From Acholoe squamosa (Eukaryota; Annelida; Polychaeta; Phyllodocida; Polynoidae): a stretch of 64,000 bases of DNA. Shown in pieces: positions 8,183-21,013 of the stretch (the stretch's first letter is position 1; every line of letters begins with the position of its first letter). Both the position numbers and the translations under genes were made by a program. The stretch covers positions 2,156,501 to 2,220,500 of the forward strand of contig OX439047.1 in the NCBI GenBank assembly GCA_949317995.1. The letters run 5' to 3'. The notes beneath the pieces were generated by a model. The model made no database searches. It was not told the origin of the DNA and saw only the letters and a list, made by a program, of their open reading frames with translations.

Positions 8183-8788
8183 ATGCCTTTACCTACTTAT
8201 TACTTTCAAGATGATTTAGGATATTCAGATATCTTTCTTCAAAAAATCTCTGTATCGTTAGCACGTCAATGGATGACCTTAGGAGTATATCTTGACATCC
8301 CTCATGCTAAACTTGAAAGCATGAACAAGACGAAAACTCCAACTACTATGGGCATAGAGATGCTGAATAAATGGTGGAGAGAAGTTCCTTACTACTTACG
8401 AACAGAAGAACTGATGACAAGTTTAAAGGAAAACCACAGAATAGACTTGGTGGAATTCACTGAAAATTTCTTCAAAGAAAAAAAACTAGAAGAGTATGAC
8501 GTGGAATCGACCTCCGTGCAAATGTATTTCAGCTTATTGAGTGAAAAAATGTCAAGAGACTGGAAGGACATAGCTACATATCTACATATCACGTCTGACG
8601 AAAGAAGAACAATATCGTCCCAGCCCGAACAAGACATAGCTCAATTAACCTTCAATGTCTTAAAAATGTGGCAAAGATCTAAGTACAGTGCTACTCATCA
8701 ACTGATGAAAGCAGTACACGACATGAAAAGAAATGATGTGCTAAACATGATATTCCTTGAATTCGATAAAAGAACAGGAACAAACTGA
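8183..8788 (+). CDS. Tandem death-domain protein
   Basis: 201 residues made of two death-fold domains (about residues 12-88 and 105-190). Each has the death-domain signature of a tryptophan in helix 2 (RQWMTLGVYL; RDWKDIATYL) and a second tryptophan in helix 5 (MLNKWWRE; VLKMWQRS), followed by a short leucine-rich last helix. No enzymatic or membrane part is attached. Death domains work by homotypic assembly in apoptosis and innate immune signalling, so a virus-encoded protein of only two such domains may act as a decoy or adaptor for host complexes. That role is inference. The host cannot be identified from the sequence, but host capture is the likely origin. Confidence 0.72.
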   Translation: MPLPTYYFQDDLGYSDIFLQKISVSLARQWMTLGVYLDIPHAKLESMNKTKTPTTMGIEMLNKWWREVPYYLRTEELMTSLKENHRIDLVEFTENFFKEKKLEEYDVESTSVQMYFSLLSEKMSRDWKDIATYLHITSDERRTISSQPEQDIAQLTFNVLKMWQRSKYSATHQLMKAVHDMKRNDVLNMIFLEFDKRTGTN

Positions 8789-8928
8789 AAATGAAAAACT
8801 GTCTTTACACATGTGACAATCAAAATAAAATCATATAAAAAATTATTTCATTTTGTTTGTTTGGTTATTTACTTACTTGAGAATCATAACAATAGGCATC
8901 ACATCATGTCATATAAAACTGAACGAAA

Positions 8929-9408
8929 ATGTCTGTTCTAAAATACAGTAAAATAGCAGGTTCCTTCTCTCCTACTGAAGAGGAAAATAACATAGGGATT
9001 CAAATGTACAGTTCATATGACCATACTGTTCCTAAAAATACAGCATGTACAATTACAACAGAAGTTAAACTTGCTATCCCTAAAGGTTATTATGGTATAA
9101 TTTTACCTCTATGCAAATCAAGAAAACATAACTTTGTGTTAATCAACCAAAAAATAATAGACGAAGATTACAGAGGGTATATTACCATTGTTTTATTTAA
9201 CTTCGGAGAAGAAGACCTAAAAATAAAAAGTGGTGATGCTGTTGCACGACTTGTTTTACAAAAAATTTATCCTATAAAATTAGAAGAACGTTCTAAGCTT
9301 GAAAACACTGAAAAAGGTGAAAAAATCTCTCAATTAGCTTACAGCAAAATATATGAAGAAATTTACAATGAAAATCTTAAATATTACAGCAAAGATCGTC
9401 TTAAATGA
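8929..9408 (+). CDS. dUTPase-fold protein with degenerate active site
   Basis: 159 residues with the overall length and strand pattern of a trimeric dUTPase. Motif III is kept (IIDEDYRG, D78), but motif I has lost its aspartate (IGIQMYSS), motif II is no longer PxSG-like (GIILPLCKS) and the glycine-rich motif V is missing (EKGEKISQ). It should therefore not hydrolyse dUTP. It lies 62 bp upstream of a second dUTPase gene with all motifs, and probably arose by duplication. A non-enzymatic or regulatory role is possible, as proposed for dUTPase-related proteins of other DNA viruses. Confidence 0.75.
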   Translation: MSVLKYSKIAGSFSPTEEENNIGIQMYSSYDHTVPKNTACTITTEVKLAIPKGYYGIILPLCKSRKHNFVLINQKIIDEDYRGYITIVLFNFGEEDLKIKSGDAVARLVLQKIYPIKLEERSKLENTEKGEKISQLAYSKIYEEIYNENLKYYSKDRLK

Positions 9409-9470
9409 ACTAAAACAAAGAAAACATCTCTGTGAATAGCGTTATATTAAACAACAAAACAACTGAAATA

Positions 9471-10259
9471 ATGTTCAGCAAAATGGCGCGTTGTCAAGAT
9501 TCTTTCTATATTACTCTTGTAAAAGACAAACCAAATACACTGTTAGTAACAACATGTAAAAAATCTGCTTTACTGCCTGCCTCACCTATTCTCCAACCTA
9601 TTATGCATTATGTTAAAGCATCAACAAAAGCATTGAAGCCAACCAGATCCACAAAAAAATCTGCAGGGTTTGATTTATATAGTGCTTATGATTATATTAT
9701 TCCTGCTAAAGAAAAAAAATTGGTACAAACTGATATAATACTTTGCATACCTGCAGGATGCTATGGTCGCATAGCACCAAAATCAGGACTTGCTCTTAAT
9801 CATTTCATCGATGTAGGAGCAGGGGTAATAGATGAAGACTACAGGGGAAAAATTGGTGTTTTGCTGTTTAATTTTGGAAATGAGGTCTTCGAAATAAAAC
9901 ATGGAGATCAAATAGCTCAAATAATATTAGAAAAAATTCTCATCCCTGAGCTAGAAGAAGTATATACACCTGATAAAACCGAAAGAAATGATCAAGGTTT
10001 TGGATCAGGCAAAAAGATATCTGCTTCATTGAAAGAAAAAAACGACTATGAAGAAAGTGATTCTGGAGAAAGTGACTCGTCTGAAGAATCAGATATAGAA
10101 CAATCTCATTTAGCTGATGAAACGTCGTCTGAAGAACAAGAATTTTATTCGGCGGAAGAAGAACCAACTGAAGAAAAAGGTTCTCATGAAATCGACCCCT
10201 CCGAAAATGAATTAATGTCTTTAGAGGAATTCTTAAAGTTGATTCTAACAAAGAACTAG
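9471..10259 (+). CDS. dUTPase with acidic C-terminal extension
   Basis: 262 residues from ATG 9471; the GTG further upstream is not needed. All five dUTPase motifs are present: I (SAGFDLYSA, 64-72), II (GRIAPKSG, 99-106), III (GAGVIDEDYRG, 116-126), IV (GDQIAQIIL, 145-153) and V (RNDQGFGSG, 172-180). It should convert dUTP to dUMP and keep uracil out of viral DNA. Residues ~195-262 form a Glu/Ser/Asp-rich tail absent from standard dUTPases, and there are ~50 extra N-terminal residues. It is the last gene of the element and is followed by an AATAAA at 10,435. Confidence 0.9.
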   Translation: MFSKMARCQDSFYITLVKDKPNTLLVTTCKKSALLPASPILQPIMHYVKASTKALKPTRSTKKSAGFDLYSAYDYIIPAKEKKLVQTDIILCIPAGCYGRIAPKSGLALNHFIDVGAGVIDEDYRGKIGVLLFNFGNEVFEIKHGDQIAQIILEKILIPELEEVYTPDKTERNDQGFGSGKKISASLKEKNDYEESDSGESDSSEESDIEQSHLADETSSEEQEFYSAEEEPTEEKGSHEIDPSENELMSLEEFLKLILTKN

Positions 10260-10519
10260 GTGGCGAAAATTTACTATGGTATTGGTTCAATGAATCACAT
10301 TATTCATGAAGATTCCAATTATGTTATTCATTGTTATTGTAACTCATTCTCCGCCTCTCTATTCATAAACGATAAAGGAATAAATTGGATTATCTGTTGG
10401 ATTGTCTGACTATATGATATGTCTCAAAAAGAACAATAAAGAAAAAATAAAAATATTATGACTTCTCGTTTCACTTGCAATCTACATTTTCTCAAAAATA
10501 CAGGTCTTTTCTGGATTCT
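10260..10519. other. 3' flank of the dUTPase gene
   Basis: 260 bp of non-coding AT-rich DNA with a candidate polyadenylation signal AATAAA at 10,435-10,440. The segment AGGTCTTTTCTGGAT at about 10,502 is repeated, with small changes, in the terminal hairpin region at about 10,677-10,720. Confidence 0.4.
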
Positions 10520-10667
10520 AAATATATCTATAAACGACCTCTTTTATAGATAAATTAAATATATCTATAACTGACCTCTTTTATAGATAATTTAAATATA
10601 TCTATAAACGACCTCTTTTATAGATAAATTAAATATATCTATAAACGACCTCTTTTATAAATAATCT
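10520..10667. repeat. 37-bp tandem repeat, 4 copies, with internal inverted repeat
   Basis: Copies start at 10,520, 10,557, 10,594 and 10,631. Each contains TATCTATA and, 11-12 bp on, TATAGATA, an 8-bp inverted repeat that could form a hairpin around ACGACCTCTT. They lie between the last gene and the presumed end of the viral element, so they may be part of its terminal region. Confidence 0.8.
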
Positions 10668-10702
10668 AAAAATAGGAGGTCTTCTCTGGATAATCCAAAT
10701 AT

Positions 10703-10739
10703 GATGGTCTTTTCTGGATAATGTTCAGAAAAGACCATC
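10703..10739. repeat. 14-bp perfect hairpin at the element end
   Basis: GATGGTCTTTTCTG (10,703-10,716) is followed after 9 bp by its exact reverse complement (10,726-10,739). The 58-bp satellite starts 14 bp later. This could mark or lie next to the terminus of the integrated element. Confidence 0.75.
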
Positions 10740-10752
10740 TATTATACTACTC

Positions 10753-13700
10753 ATAGGGCATCAACCCTACACCCACACACCCCTATACAGCACAGGCAGA
10801 CTGTAACTACATAGGGCATCAACCTACACCCACACAACCCTATACAGCACAGGCAGACTGTAACTACATAGCGCATCAATCCTACATCCACAGACCCCTA
10901 TACAGCACAGGCAGACCGTAACTACATAGGGCATCAACCCTACACACACACCCCCCTATACAGCACAGGCAGACTGTAACTACCTAGGGCATCAACCGTA
11001 CACACACACCCCTATACAGCACAGGCAGACTGTAACTACATAGGGCATCAACCCTACACCCACACACCCCTATACAGCACAGGCAGACTGTAACTACATA
11101 GGGCATCAACCTACACCCACACAACCCTATACAGCACAGGCAGACTGTAACTACATAGGGCATCAACCCTACACACACACCCCTATACAGCACAGGCAGA
11201 CTGTAACTACATAGGGCATCAACCCTACACCAACACAACCCTATACAGCACAAGCAGACTGTAACTACATAGGGCATCAACCCTACACCCACACAACCCT
11301 ATACACCCACACACCTCTATACAGCACAGGCAGACTGTAACTACATAGGGCATCAACCCTACACACACACACCTATACAGCACAGGCAGACTGTAACTAC
11401 ATAGGACATCAAACCTAAAGACACACACACACCTATACAGCACAGGCAGAATGTAACTACATATGGCATCAACCTACACCCACACACCCCTATACAGCAC
11501 AGGCAGATTGCAACTACATAGGGCATCAACCCTACACACACACACACACCCCTATACAGCACAGGCAGACTGTAACTACATAGGACATCAACCCTACAGA
11601 CACACACACACCTATACAGCACAGGCAGAATGTAACTACATAGGGCATCAACCGTACACACACACCCCTATACAGAACAGGCAGAATGTAACTACATAGG
11701 ACATCAACCCTACATACACACACCCCTATACAGCACAGGCAGACTGTAACTACATACAGCATCAACCCTACACCCACACACACCTATACAGCACAGGCAG
11801 ACTGTAACTACATAGGGCATCAACCCTACACCCACACACCCCTATACAGTACAGGCAGACTGTAACTACATAGGGCATCAACCCTACACCCAAACACCCC
11901 TATACAGCACAGGCAGACTGTAACTACATAGGGCATCAACCTTACACCCACACACCCCTATACAGCACAGGCAGACTGTAACTACACAGGGCATCAACCC
12001 TACACCCACACACACCCCTATATGGCACAGGCAGACTGTAACTACATAGGGCATCAACCCTACACCCACACACACCCCTATACAGCACAGGCAGACTGTA
12101 ACTACATAGGGCATCAACCCTACACACACACACACACCCCTATACAGCACAGGCAGACTATAACTACATAGGGCATCAACCTACACCAACACATCCCTAT
12201 ACAGCACAGGCAGACTGTAACTACATAGGGCATCGACCCTACACACACACACACCCCTTTACAGCACAGGCAGACTGTAACTACATAGGGCATCAACCCT
12301 ACATACACACACCCCTATACAGCACAGGCAGACTGTAACTACATAGGACATCAACCCTACACCCACACACCCCTATAAAGCACAGGCAGACTGTAACTAC
12401 ACAGGGCATCAACCTACACCCACACACCCCTATACAGCACAGGCAGACTGTAACTACATAGGGCATCAACCCTACACCCACACACCCCTATACAGCACAG
12501 GCAGACTGTAACTACATAGGGCATCAACCCTACACCCACACCCCTATACAGCACAGGCAGACTGTAACTACATAGGGCATCCACCCTGAACCCCACCCCT
12601 ATACAGCACTGGCAGAATGTAACTACATAGGCCCTAGACCCACACACACCTATACAGCACAGGCAAAATGTAACTACATAGGGCATCAACCGTACACACA
12701 CACCCCTATACAGCACAGGCAGACTGTAACTACATAGGACATCAACCCTACACCCACACCCTATACAGCACAGGCAGACTGTAACTACATAGGGCATCAA
12801 CCCTACACCCACACACACCTATACAGCACAGGCAGAATGTAACTACATAGGGCATCAACCGTACACACACACCCCTATACAGAACAGGCAGACTGTAACT
12901 ACATAGGACATCAACCCTACATACACACACCCCTATACAGCACAGGCAGACTGTAACTACATACAGCATCAACCCTACACCCACACATCCCTATACAGCA
13001 CAGGCAGACTGTAACTACATAGGGCATCAACCCTACACCCACACACCTCTATACAGCACAGGCAGACTGTAACTACATAGGGCATCAACCCTACACCCAC
13101 ACACCCCTATACAGTACAGGCAGACTGTAACTACATAGGGCATCAACCCTACACCCAAACACCCCTATACAGCACAGGCAGACTGTAACTACATAGGGCA
13201 TCAACCTACACCCACACACCCCTATACAGCACAGGCAGACTGTAACTACATAGGACATCAACCCTGCACCCACACACCCCTATACAGCACAGGCAGACTG
13301 TAACTACATAGCGCATCAACCCTACACCCACACACCCCTATACAGCACAGGCAGACTGTAACTACATAGGGCATCAACCCTACACCCACACAACCCAATA
13401 CAGCACACGCAGACTGTAACTACATAGGGCATCAACCCTACACCCACACAACCCTATACACCCACACACCTCTATACAGCACAGGCAGACTGTAACTACA
13501 TAGGGCATCAACCCTACACACACACCCCTATACAGCACAGGCAGACTGTAACTACATAGGGCATCAACCTACACCCACACACCCCTATACAGCACAGGCA
13601 GACTGTAACTACATAGGGCATCAACCCTACACACACACCCCTATACAGCACAGGCAGACTGTAACTACCTTGGGCAGCAACCCTACACACACACCCCTAT

Positions 13701-16700
13701 ACAGCACAGGCAGATTGCAACTACATAGGGCATCAACCCTACACACACACACACCCCTATACAGCACAGGCAGACTGTAACTACATAGGACATCAACCCT
13801 ACAGACACACACACACCTATACAGCACAGGCAGACTGTAACTACATAGGGCATCAACCCTACACCCACACATCCCTATACAGCACAGGCAGACTGTAACT
13901 ACATAGGGCATCAACCCTACACCCACACACCCCTATACAGCACAGGCAGACTGTAACTACATAGGGCATCAACCTACACCCACACAACCCTATACAGCAC
14001 AGGCAGACTGTAACTACATAGGGCATCAACCCTACACACACACCCCTATACAGCACAGGCAGACTGTAACTACATAGGGCATCAACCCTACACCCACACA
14101 CCCCTATACAGCACAGGCAGACTGTAACTACATAGGGCATCAACCTACACCCACACAACCCTATACAGCACAGGCAGTCTGTAACTACATAGCGCATCAA
14201 TCCTACATCCACAGACCCCTATACAGCACAGGCAGACCGTAACTACATAGGGCATCAACCCTACACACACACCCCCCTATACAGCACAGGCAGACTGTAA
14301 CTACCTAGGGCATCAACCGTACACACACACCCCTATACAGCACAGGCAGACTGTAACTACATAGGGCATCAACCCTACACCCACACACCCCTATACAGCA
14401 CAGGCAGACTGTAACTACATAGGGCATCAACCTACACCCACACAACCCTATACAGCACAGGCAGACTGTAACTACATAGGGCATCAACCCTACACACACA
14501 CCCCTATACAGCACAGGCAGACTGTAACTACATAGGGCATCAACCCTACACCCACACAACCCTATACAGCACACGCAGACTGTAACTACATAGGGCATCA
14601 ACCCTACACCCACACAACCCTATACACCCACACACCTCTATACAGCACAGGCAGACTGTAACTACATAGGGCATCAACCCTACACACACACACCTATACA
14701 GCACAGGCAGACTGTAACTACATATGGCATCAACCTACACCCACACACCCCTATACAGCACAGGCAGACTGTAACTACATAGGGCATCAACCCTACACAC
14801 ACACCCCTATACAGCACAGGCAGACTGTAACTACCTAGGGCATCAACCCTTCACACACACCCCTATACAGCACAGGCAGACTGTAACTACATAGGGCATC
14901 AACCCTACACACACACACACCCCTATACAGCACAGGCAGACTGTAACTACATAGGGCATCAACCCTACACCCACACACCCCTATACAGCACAGGCAGACT
15001 GTAACTACATAGGACATCAACCCTACACCCACACACCCCTATACAGCACAGGCAGACTGTAACTACATAGGGCATCAACCTACACCCACACACCCCTATA
15101 CAGCACAGGCAGACTGTAACTACATAGGGCATCAACCTACACCCACACAACCCTATACAGCACAGGCAGTCTGTAACTACATAGCGCATCAATCCTACAT
15201 CCACAGACCCCTATACAGCACAGGCAGACCGTAACTACATAGGGCATCAACCCTACACACACACCCCCCTATACAGCACAGGCAGACTGTAACTACCTAG
15301 GGCATCAACCGTACACACACACCCCTATACAGCACAGGCAGACTGTAACTACATAGGGCATCAACCCTACACCCACACACCCCTATACAGCACAGGCAGA
15401 CTGTAACTACATAGGGCATCAACCTACACCCACACAACCCTATACAGCACAGGCAGACTGTAACTACATAGGGCATCAACCCTACACACACACCCCTATA
15501 CAGCACAGGCAGACTGTAACTACATAGGGCATCAACCCTACACCCACACAACCCTATACAGCACACGCAGACTGTAACTACATAGGGCATCAATCCTACA
15601 CCCACACAACCCTATATAGCACAGGCAGACTGTAACTACATAGGGCATCAACCTACACCCACACAACCCTATACAGCACAGGCAGACTGTAACTACATAG
15701 GGCATCAACCCTACACCAACACAACCCTATACAGCACAAGCAGACTGTAACTACATAGGGCATCAACCCTACACCCACACAACCCTATACACCCACACAC
15801 CTCTATACAGCACAGGCAGACTGTAACTACATAGGGCATCAACCCTACACACACACACCTATACAGCACAGGCAGACTGTAACTACATATGGCATCAACC
15901 TACACCCACACACCCCTATACAGCACAGGCAGACTGTAACTACATAGGGCATCAACCCTACACACACACCCCTATACAGCACAGGCAGACTGTAACTACC
16001 TAGGGCATCAACCCTTCACACACACCCCTATACAGCACAGGCAGACTGTAACTACATAGGGCATCAACCCTACACACACACACACCCCTATATAGCACAG
16101 GCAGACTGTAACTACATAGGGCATCAACCCTACACCCACACACCCCTATACAGCACAGGCAGACTGTAACTACATAGGACATCAACCCTACACCCACACA
16201 CCCCTATACAGCACAGGCAGACTGTAACTACATAGGGCATCAACCTACACCCACACACCCCTATACAGCACAGGCAGACTGTAACTACATAGGGCATCAA
16301 CCCTACACCCACACACCCCTATACAGCACAGGCAGACTGTAACTACATAGGACATCAACCTACACCCACACACCCCTATACAGCACAGGCAGACTGTAAC
16401 TACACAGGGCATCAACCTACACCCACACCCCTATACAGCACAGGCAGACTGTAACTACATAGGACATCAACCCTACACACACACACCCCTATACAGCACA
16501 GGCAGACTGTAACTACCTAGGGCATCAACCCTACACCCACACACCCCTATACAGCACAGGCAGACTGTAACTACATAGGACATCAACCCTACACACACAC
16601 ACCCCTATACAGCACAGGCAGACTGTAACTACCTAGGGCATCAACCCTACACACACACACCCCTATACAGCACAGGCAGAATGTAACTACATAGGGCATC

Positions 16701-19509
16701 AACCTACACACACACACCCCTATACAGCACAGGCAGAATGTAACTACATAGGACATCAACCCTACACCCACACACCCCTATACAGCACAGGCAGACTGTA
16801 ACTACCTAGGGCATCAACCCTACACCCACACACCCCTATACAGCACAGGCAGACTGTAACTACATAGGACATCAACCCTACACACACACACCCCTATACA
16901 GCACAGGCAGACTGTAACTACCTAGGGCATCAACCCTACACACACACACCCCTATACAGCACAGGCAGAATGTAACTACATAGGGCATCAACCTACACAC
17001 ACACACCCCTATACAGCACAGGCAGACTGTAACTACATAGGGCATCAACCCTACATACACACCCCTAGACAGCACAGGCAGACTGTAACTACATAGGGCA
17101 TCAACCTACACACACACACCTCTATACAGCACAGGCAGACTGTAACTACATAGGGCATCAACCCTACACACACACACCCCTATACAGCACAGGCAGACTG
17201 TAACTACATAGGGCATCAACCCTGCACCCACACACCCCTATACAGCACAGGCAAACTGTAGCTACATAGAGCATCAACCCTACACCCACAAACACCCCTA
17301 TACAGCACAGGCAGACTGTAACTACATAGGGCATCAACCCTACACCCACACACACCTATACAGCACAGGCAGACTGTAACTACATAGGGCATCAACCCTA
17401 CACCCACACACACCTATACAGCACAGGCAGACTGTAACTACATAGGGCATCAACCCTACACCCACACACCCCTATACAGCACAGGCAGACTGTAACTACA
17501 TACAGTATCAACCCTACACACACACCCCTATACAGCACCGGCAGACTGTAACTACATAGGGCATCAACCTACACCCACACACCCCTATACAGCACAGGCA
17601 GACTGTAACTACATAGGGCATCAACCTACACCCACACACCCCTATACAGCACAGGCAGACTGTAACTACATAGGGCATCAACCTACACCCACACACCCCT
17701 ATACAGCACAGGCAGACTGTAACTACATAGGGCATCAACCCTACACACACACCCCTATACAGCACAGGCAGACTGTAACTACATAGGGCATCCACCCTAC
17801 ACCCACACACCCCTATACAGCACACGCAGACTGTAACTACATAGGGCATCAACCCTACACCCACACACCCCTATACAGCACAGGCAGACTGTAACTACAT
17901 AGGGCATCAACCCTACACACACACCCCTATACAGCACAGGCAGACTGTAACTACATAGGGCATCAACCTACACCAACCCACACAACCCTATACAGCACAG
18001 GCAGACTGTAACTACATAGGGCATCAACCCTACATCCACAAACCCCTATACATCACAGGCAGACTGTAACTACATAGGGCATCAACCTACACCCACACAC
18101 CCCTATACAGCACAGGCAGACTGTAACTACATAGGGCATCAACCTACACCAACCCATCCCTATACAGCACAGGCAGACTGTAACTACATAGGGCATCAAC
18201 CTACACCCACACACCCCTATACAGCACAGGCAGACTGTAACTACATAGGACATCAACCCTACACACACACACACCCCTATACAGCACAGGCAGACTGTAA
18301 CTACATAGGGCATCAACCCTACACCTACACACCCCTATACAGCACAGGCAGACTGTAACTACATAGGGCATCAACCCTACACCCACACACCCCTATACAG
18401 CACAGGCAGACTGTAACTACATAGGGCATCAATCCTACACCCACACACCCCTATACACCCACACACCCCTATACAGCACAGGCAGACTGTAACTACATAG
18501 AGCATCAACCTACACCCACACACCCCTATACAGCACAGGCAGACTGTAACTACATAGGGCATCAATCCTACACACACACACCCCTATACACCCACACACC
18601 CCTATACAGCACAGGCAGACTGTAACTACATAGGACATCAACCTACACCAACCCACCCCTATACAGCACAGGCAGACTGTAACTACATAGGGCATCAACC
18701 TACACCCACACACCCCTATACAGCACAGGCAGACTGTAACTACATAGGACATCAACCCTACACACACACACACCCCTATACAGCACAGGCAGACTGTAAC
18801 TACATAGGGAATCAACCCTACACCCACACACCCCTATACAGCACAGGCAGACTGTAACTACATAGGGCATCAACCTACACCTACACAACCCTATACAGCA
18901 CAGGCAGACTGTAACTACATAGGGCATCAACCCTACACACACACCCCTATACAGCACGGGCAGACTGTAACTACATAGGTCATCACCCTACACACACACA
19001 CCCCTATACAGCACAGGCAGACTGTAACTACATAGGGCATCAACCCTACACCCACACACACCTATACAGCACAGGCAGACTGTAACTACATAGGGCATCA
19101 ACCCTACACACACACACACCCCTATACAGCACAGGCAGACTGTAAATACATAGGGCATCAACCCTACACCCACACATCCCTATACAGCACAGGCAGACTG
19201 TAACTACCTAGGGCATCAACCCTACACACACACATCCCTATACAGCACAGGCAGACTGTAACTACATAGGGCATCAACCCTACACCCACACACACCTATA
19301 CAGCACAGGCAGACTGTAACTACATAGGGCATCAACCCTACACCCACACACCCCTATACAGCACAGGCAGACTGTAACTACATAGCGCATCAATCCTACA
19401 TCCACAGACCCCTATACAGCACAGGCAGACTGTAACTACATAGGGCATCAACCCTACACCCACACACCCCTATACAGCACACGCAGACTGTAACTACATA
19501 GGGCATCAA
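10753..19509. repeat. 58-bp minisatellite, about 150 copies
   Basis: Consensus parts are GGGCATCAACCCTACACC, a CA-rich spacer, CCCTATACAGCACAGGCAG and ACTGTAACTACATA, 58 bp in total, with variation in the CA stretch. Rare variants reveal larger duplications: GCGCATCAATCC occurs at about 10,871, 14,192, 15,184 and 19,385, and an AGTCTGT variant occurs at 14,171 and 15,163, both pairs 992 bp apart. Because 58 is not a multiple of three, the frame rotates and the minus-strand open frames seen here are not a selected gene. Confidence 0.95.
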
Positions 19510-19757
19510 GCCTGTATTCTGAAACTATATTTTTTATCAATTATCTGCTGTACCATGTTGCCGTTTATAAATGCCAGGCCTTCAATATGTACCGGTCTTG
19601 AATAAGCGCTGGCGGTACACGGGTATTGAAATGCACACTGTAATCCTAGCCTCGAATAAGCATCTTAAACAAGGACCTAGAGTGTAAGTCACGTGTAAAC
19701 ACTTTACTGGTTCACTGCAATACAATTACAGACAGACATACAGAGACAGTCAGAGAC

Positions 19758-19839
<82 letters not shown>

Positions 19840-20758
19840 AGACAGACAGAAAAACCGAAACACAGACAGAGACAAATAGAGGCAGAAACAGACAGAGAGA
19901 TAGAGACAGACATAGACAGACAAAGATAGGAAGAGACAGACAAAGGCAGAGAATGACAGACAGAGATAGACAAAGGTAGCCAGAGACAGAGATCAACATG
20001 GAGACGGAGACAGGAAGCAGAGAGAGAGAGGGAGAGACAGAGACGGAAAGACAAAGACAGAAAGACATAAAGACAAATATCAATTCGATGAGTAGAGTTT
20101 ACGGAAAATTGAATATGTACTCCTACTTTTGCCTGTTATAGGAAAGCTGGACTTGGATATGAATGGAGAATAAAGCACAAACGTCAGTCCAAGTGTCATT
20201 GATTATGTTTAATATGTTAACAATAATACATGTTTGTCATCTTTGGTATGGTGATATAAGTCTATGTATAGATATATTCATGGATCTCTGACATATCAGA
20301 GCCTGTTAGACTGACACAAATGTCAGCCTTTTTTGACAAAAGTATTAATAATACGAATATTTGTATATTTGTGTACACAATCTGGAAGTACCACAAAAAT
20401 AGCTATCTACATCCGATCACAAACGTCTCATGTTATGGACATTGACTGCCCTGTCCACTGTGTTTTTTATTACAATTACACAGTAAGAAGACAATGTTAC
20501 TTCAATTTTATAACGTATTTGGTTAGATGCCTCAATATCTACGATTGGTAGAGTGGAGTTATAATGTTTTCTTTACCAGCCCTCAGATTGAGGCAGAAGT
20601 TGAATCGCGGACTCTGGTAGCCACTAAGAGAACATGACAACCACTGAACCTATAAGTAATAAAGTTATCAAAGTGTATACTTGGTTTTACAAAACTACCA
20701 GAAACGGGCAAGTTCTGATTTGTTCTATAAGTTCAGGTATAAGATGGTAACTTGTATA
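19510..20758. other. Non-genic DNA with GATA/GACA microsatellite
   Basis: After the satellite come about 240 bp without features, then a (GATA)n run of about 20 copies (about 19,758-19,838) inside a GACA/GAGA-rich stretch to about 20,080. The remainder to 20,758 shows no coding exon that I can support. The long minus-strand frames across the microsatellite are products of the simple repeat. Confidence 0.7.
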
Positions 20759-21013
20759 CATGAGTGGGATATTGATATCTATAAAATCACATTAAAGATC
20801 ACCTATACATGAGTGGGATATTGATATCTATAAAATCACATTAAAGATCATCTATACATGAGTGGGATATTGATATCTATAAAATCACATTAAAGATCAC
20901 CTATACATGAGTGGGATATTGATATCTATAAAATCACATTAAAGATCATCTATACATGAGTGGGATATTGATATCTATAAAATCACATTAAAGATCACCT
21001 ATACATGAGTGGG
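20759..21013. repeat. 49-bp tandem repeat, 5 copies plus a partial
   Basis: Units start with CATGAGTGGGATATTGATAT at 20,759, 20,808, 20,857, 20,906 and 20,955, with a partial unit at 21,004. Two more diverged units reappear at about 21,735-21,830, so the array was probably split by the ~720 bp between them. Confidence 0.9.

Larger units (their letters stand above)
1..10740 (+). mobile_element. Adintovirus/Polinton-like dsDNA element, right part
   Basis: About 15 closely packed + strand genes with AT-rich, A-rich codon use unlike the rest of the window. The set (rve-type integrase, small packaging ATPase, jelly-roll capsid protein, adenain-like cysteine protease, basic virion proteins) is diagnostic of Polinton/Maverick and adintovirus elements. 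Several accessory genes follow (DUF5662, death domains, two dUTPase-fold proteins). No DNA polymerase B and no clear penton gene is seen, so the left part must lie before the window. Almost all frames are intact, which points to a recent integration or a circulating virus; one gene shows a frame break near 2,918. The right edge is placed at the terminal hairpin just before the 58-bp satellite. The exact terminus and a target-site duplication could not be identified. Confidence 0.85.

Noticed and set aside
10984..19173. Many minus-strand open frames of 60-134 codons with VVTVCLCCIG-type repeats
   Set aside because: They are the 58-bp satellite read in rotating frames; unit length is not a multiple of three and no splice or start context supports a gene.
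19704..20083. Two minus-strand frames rich in LSVS/YLSI
   Set aside because: Translation of GATA/GACA microsatellite.
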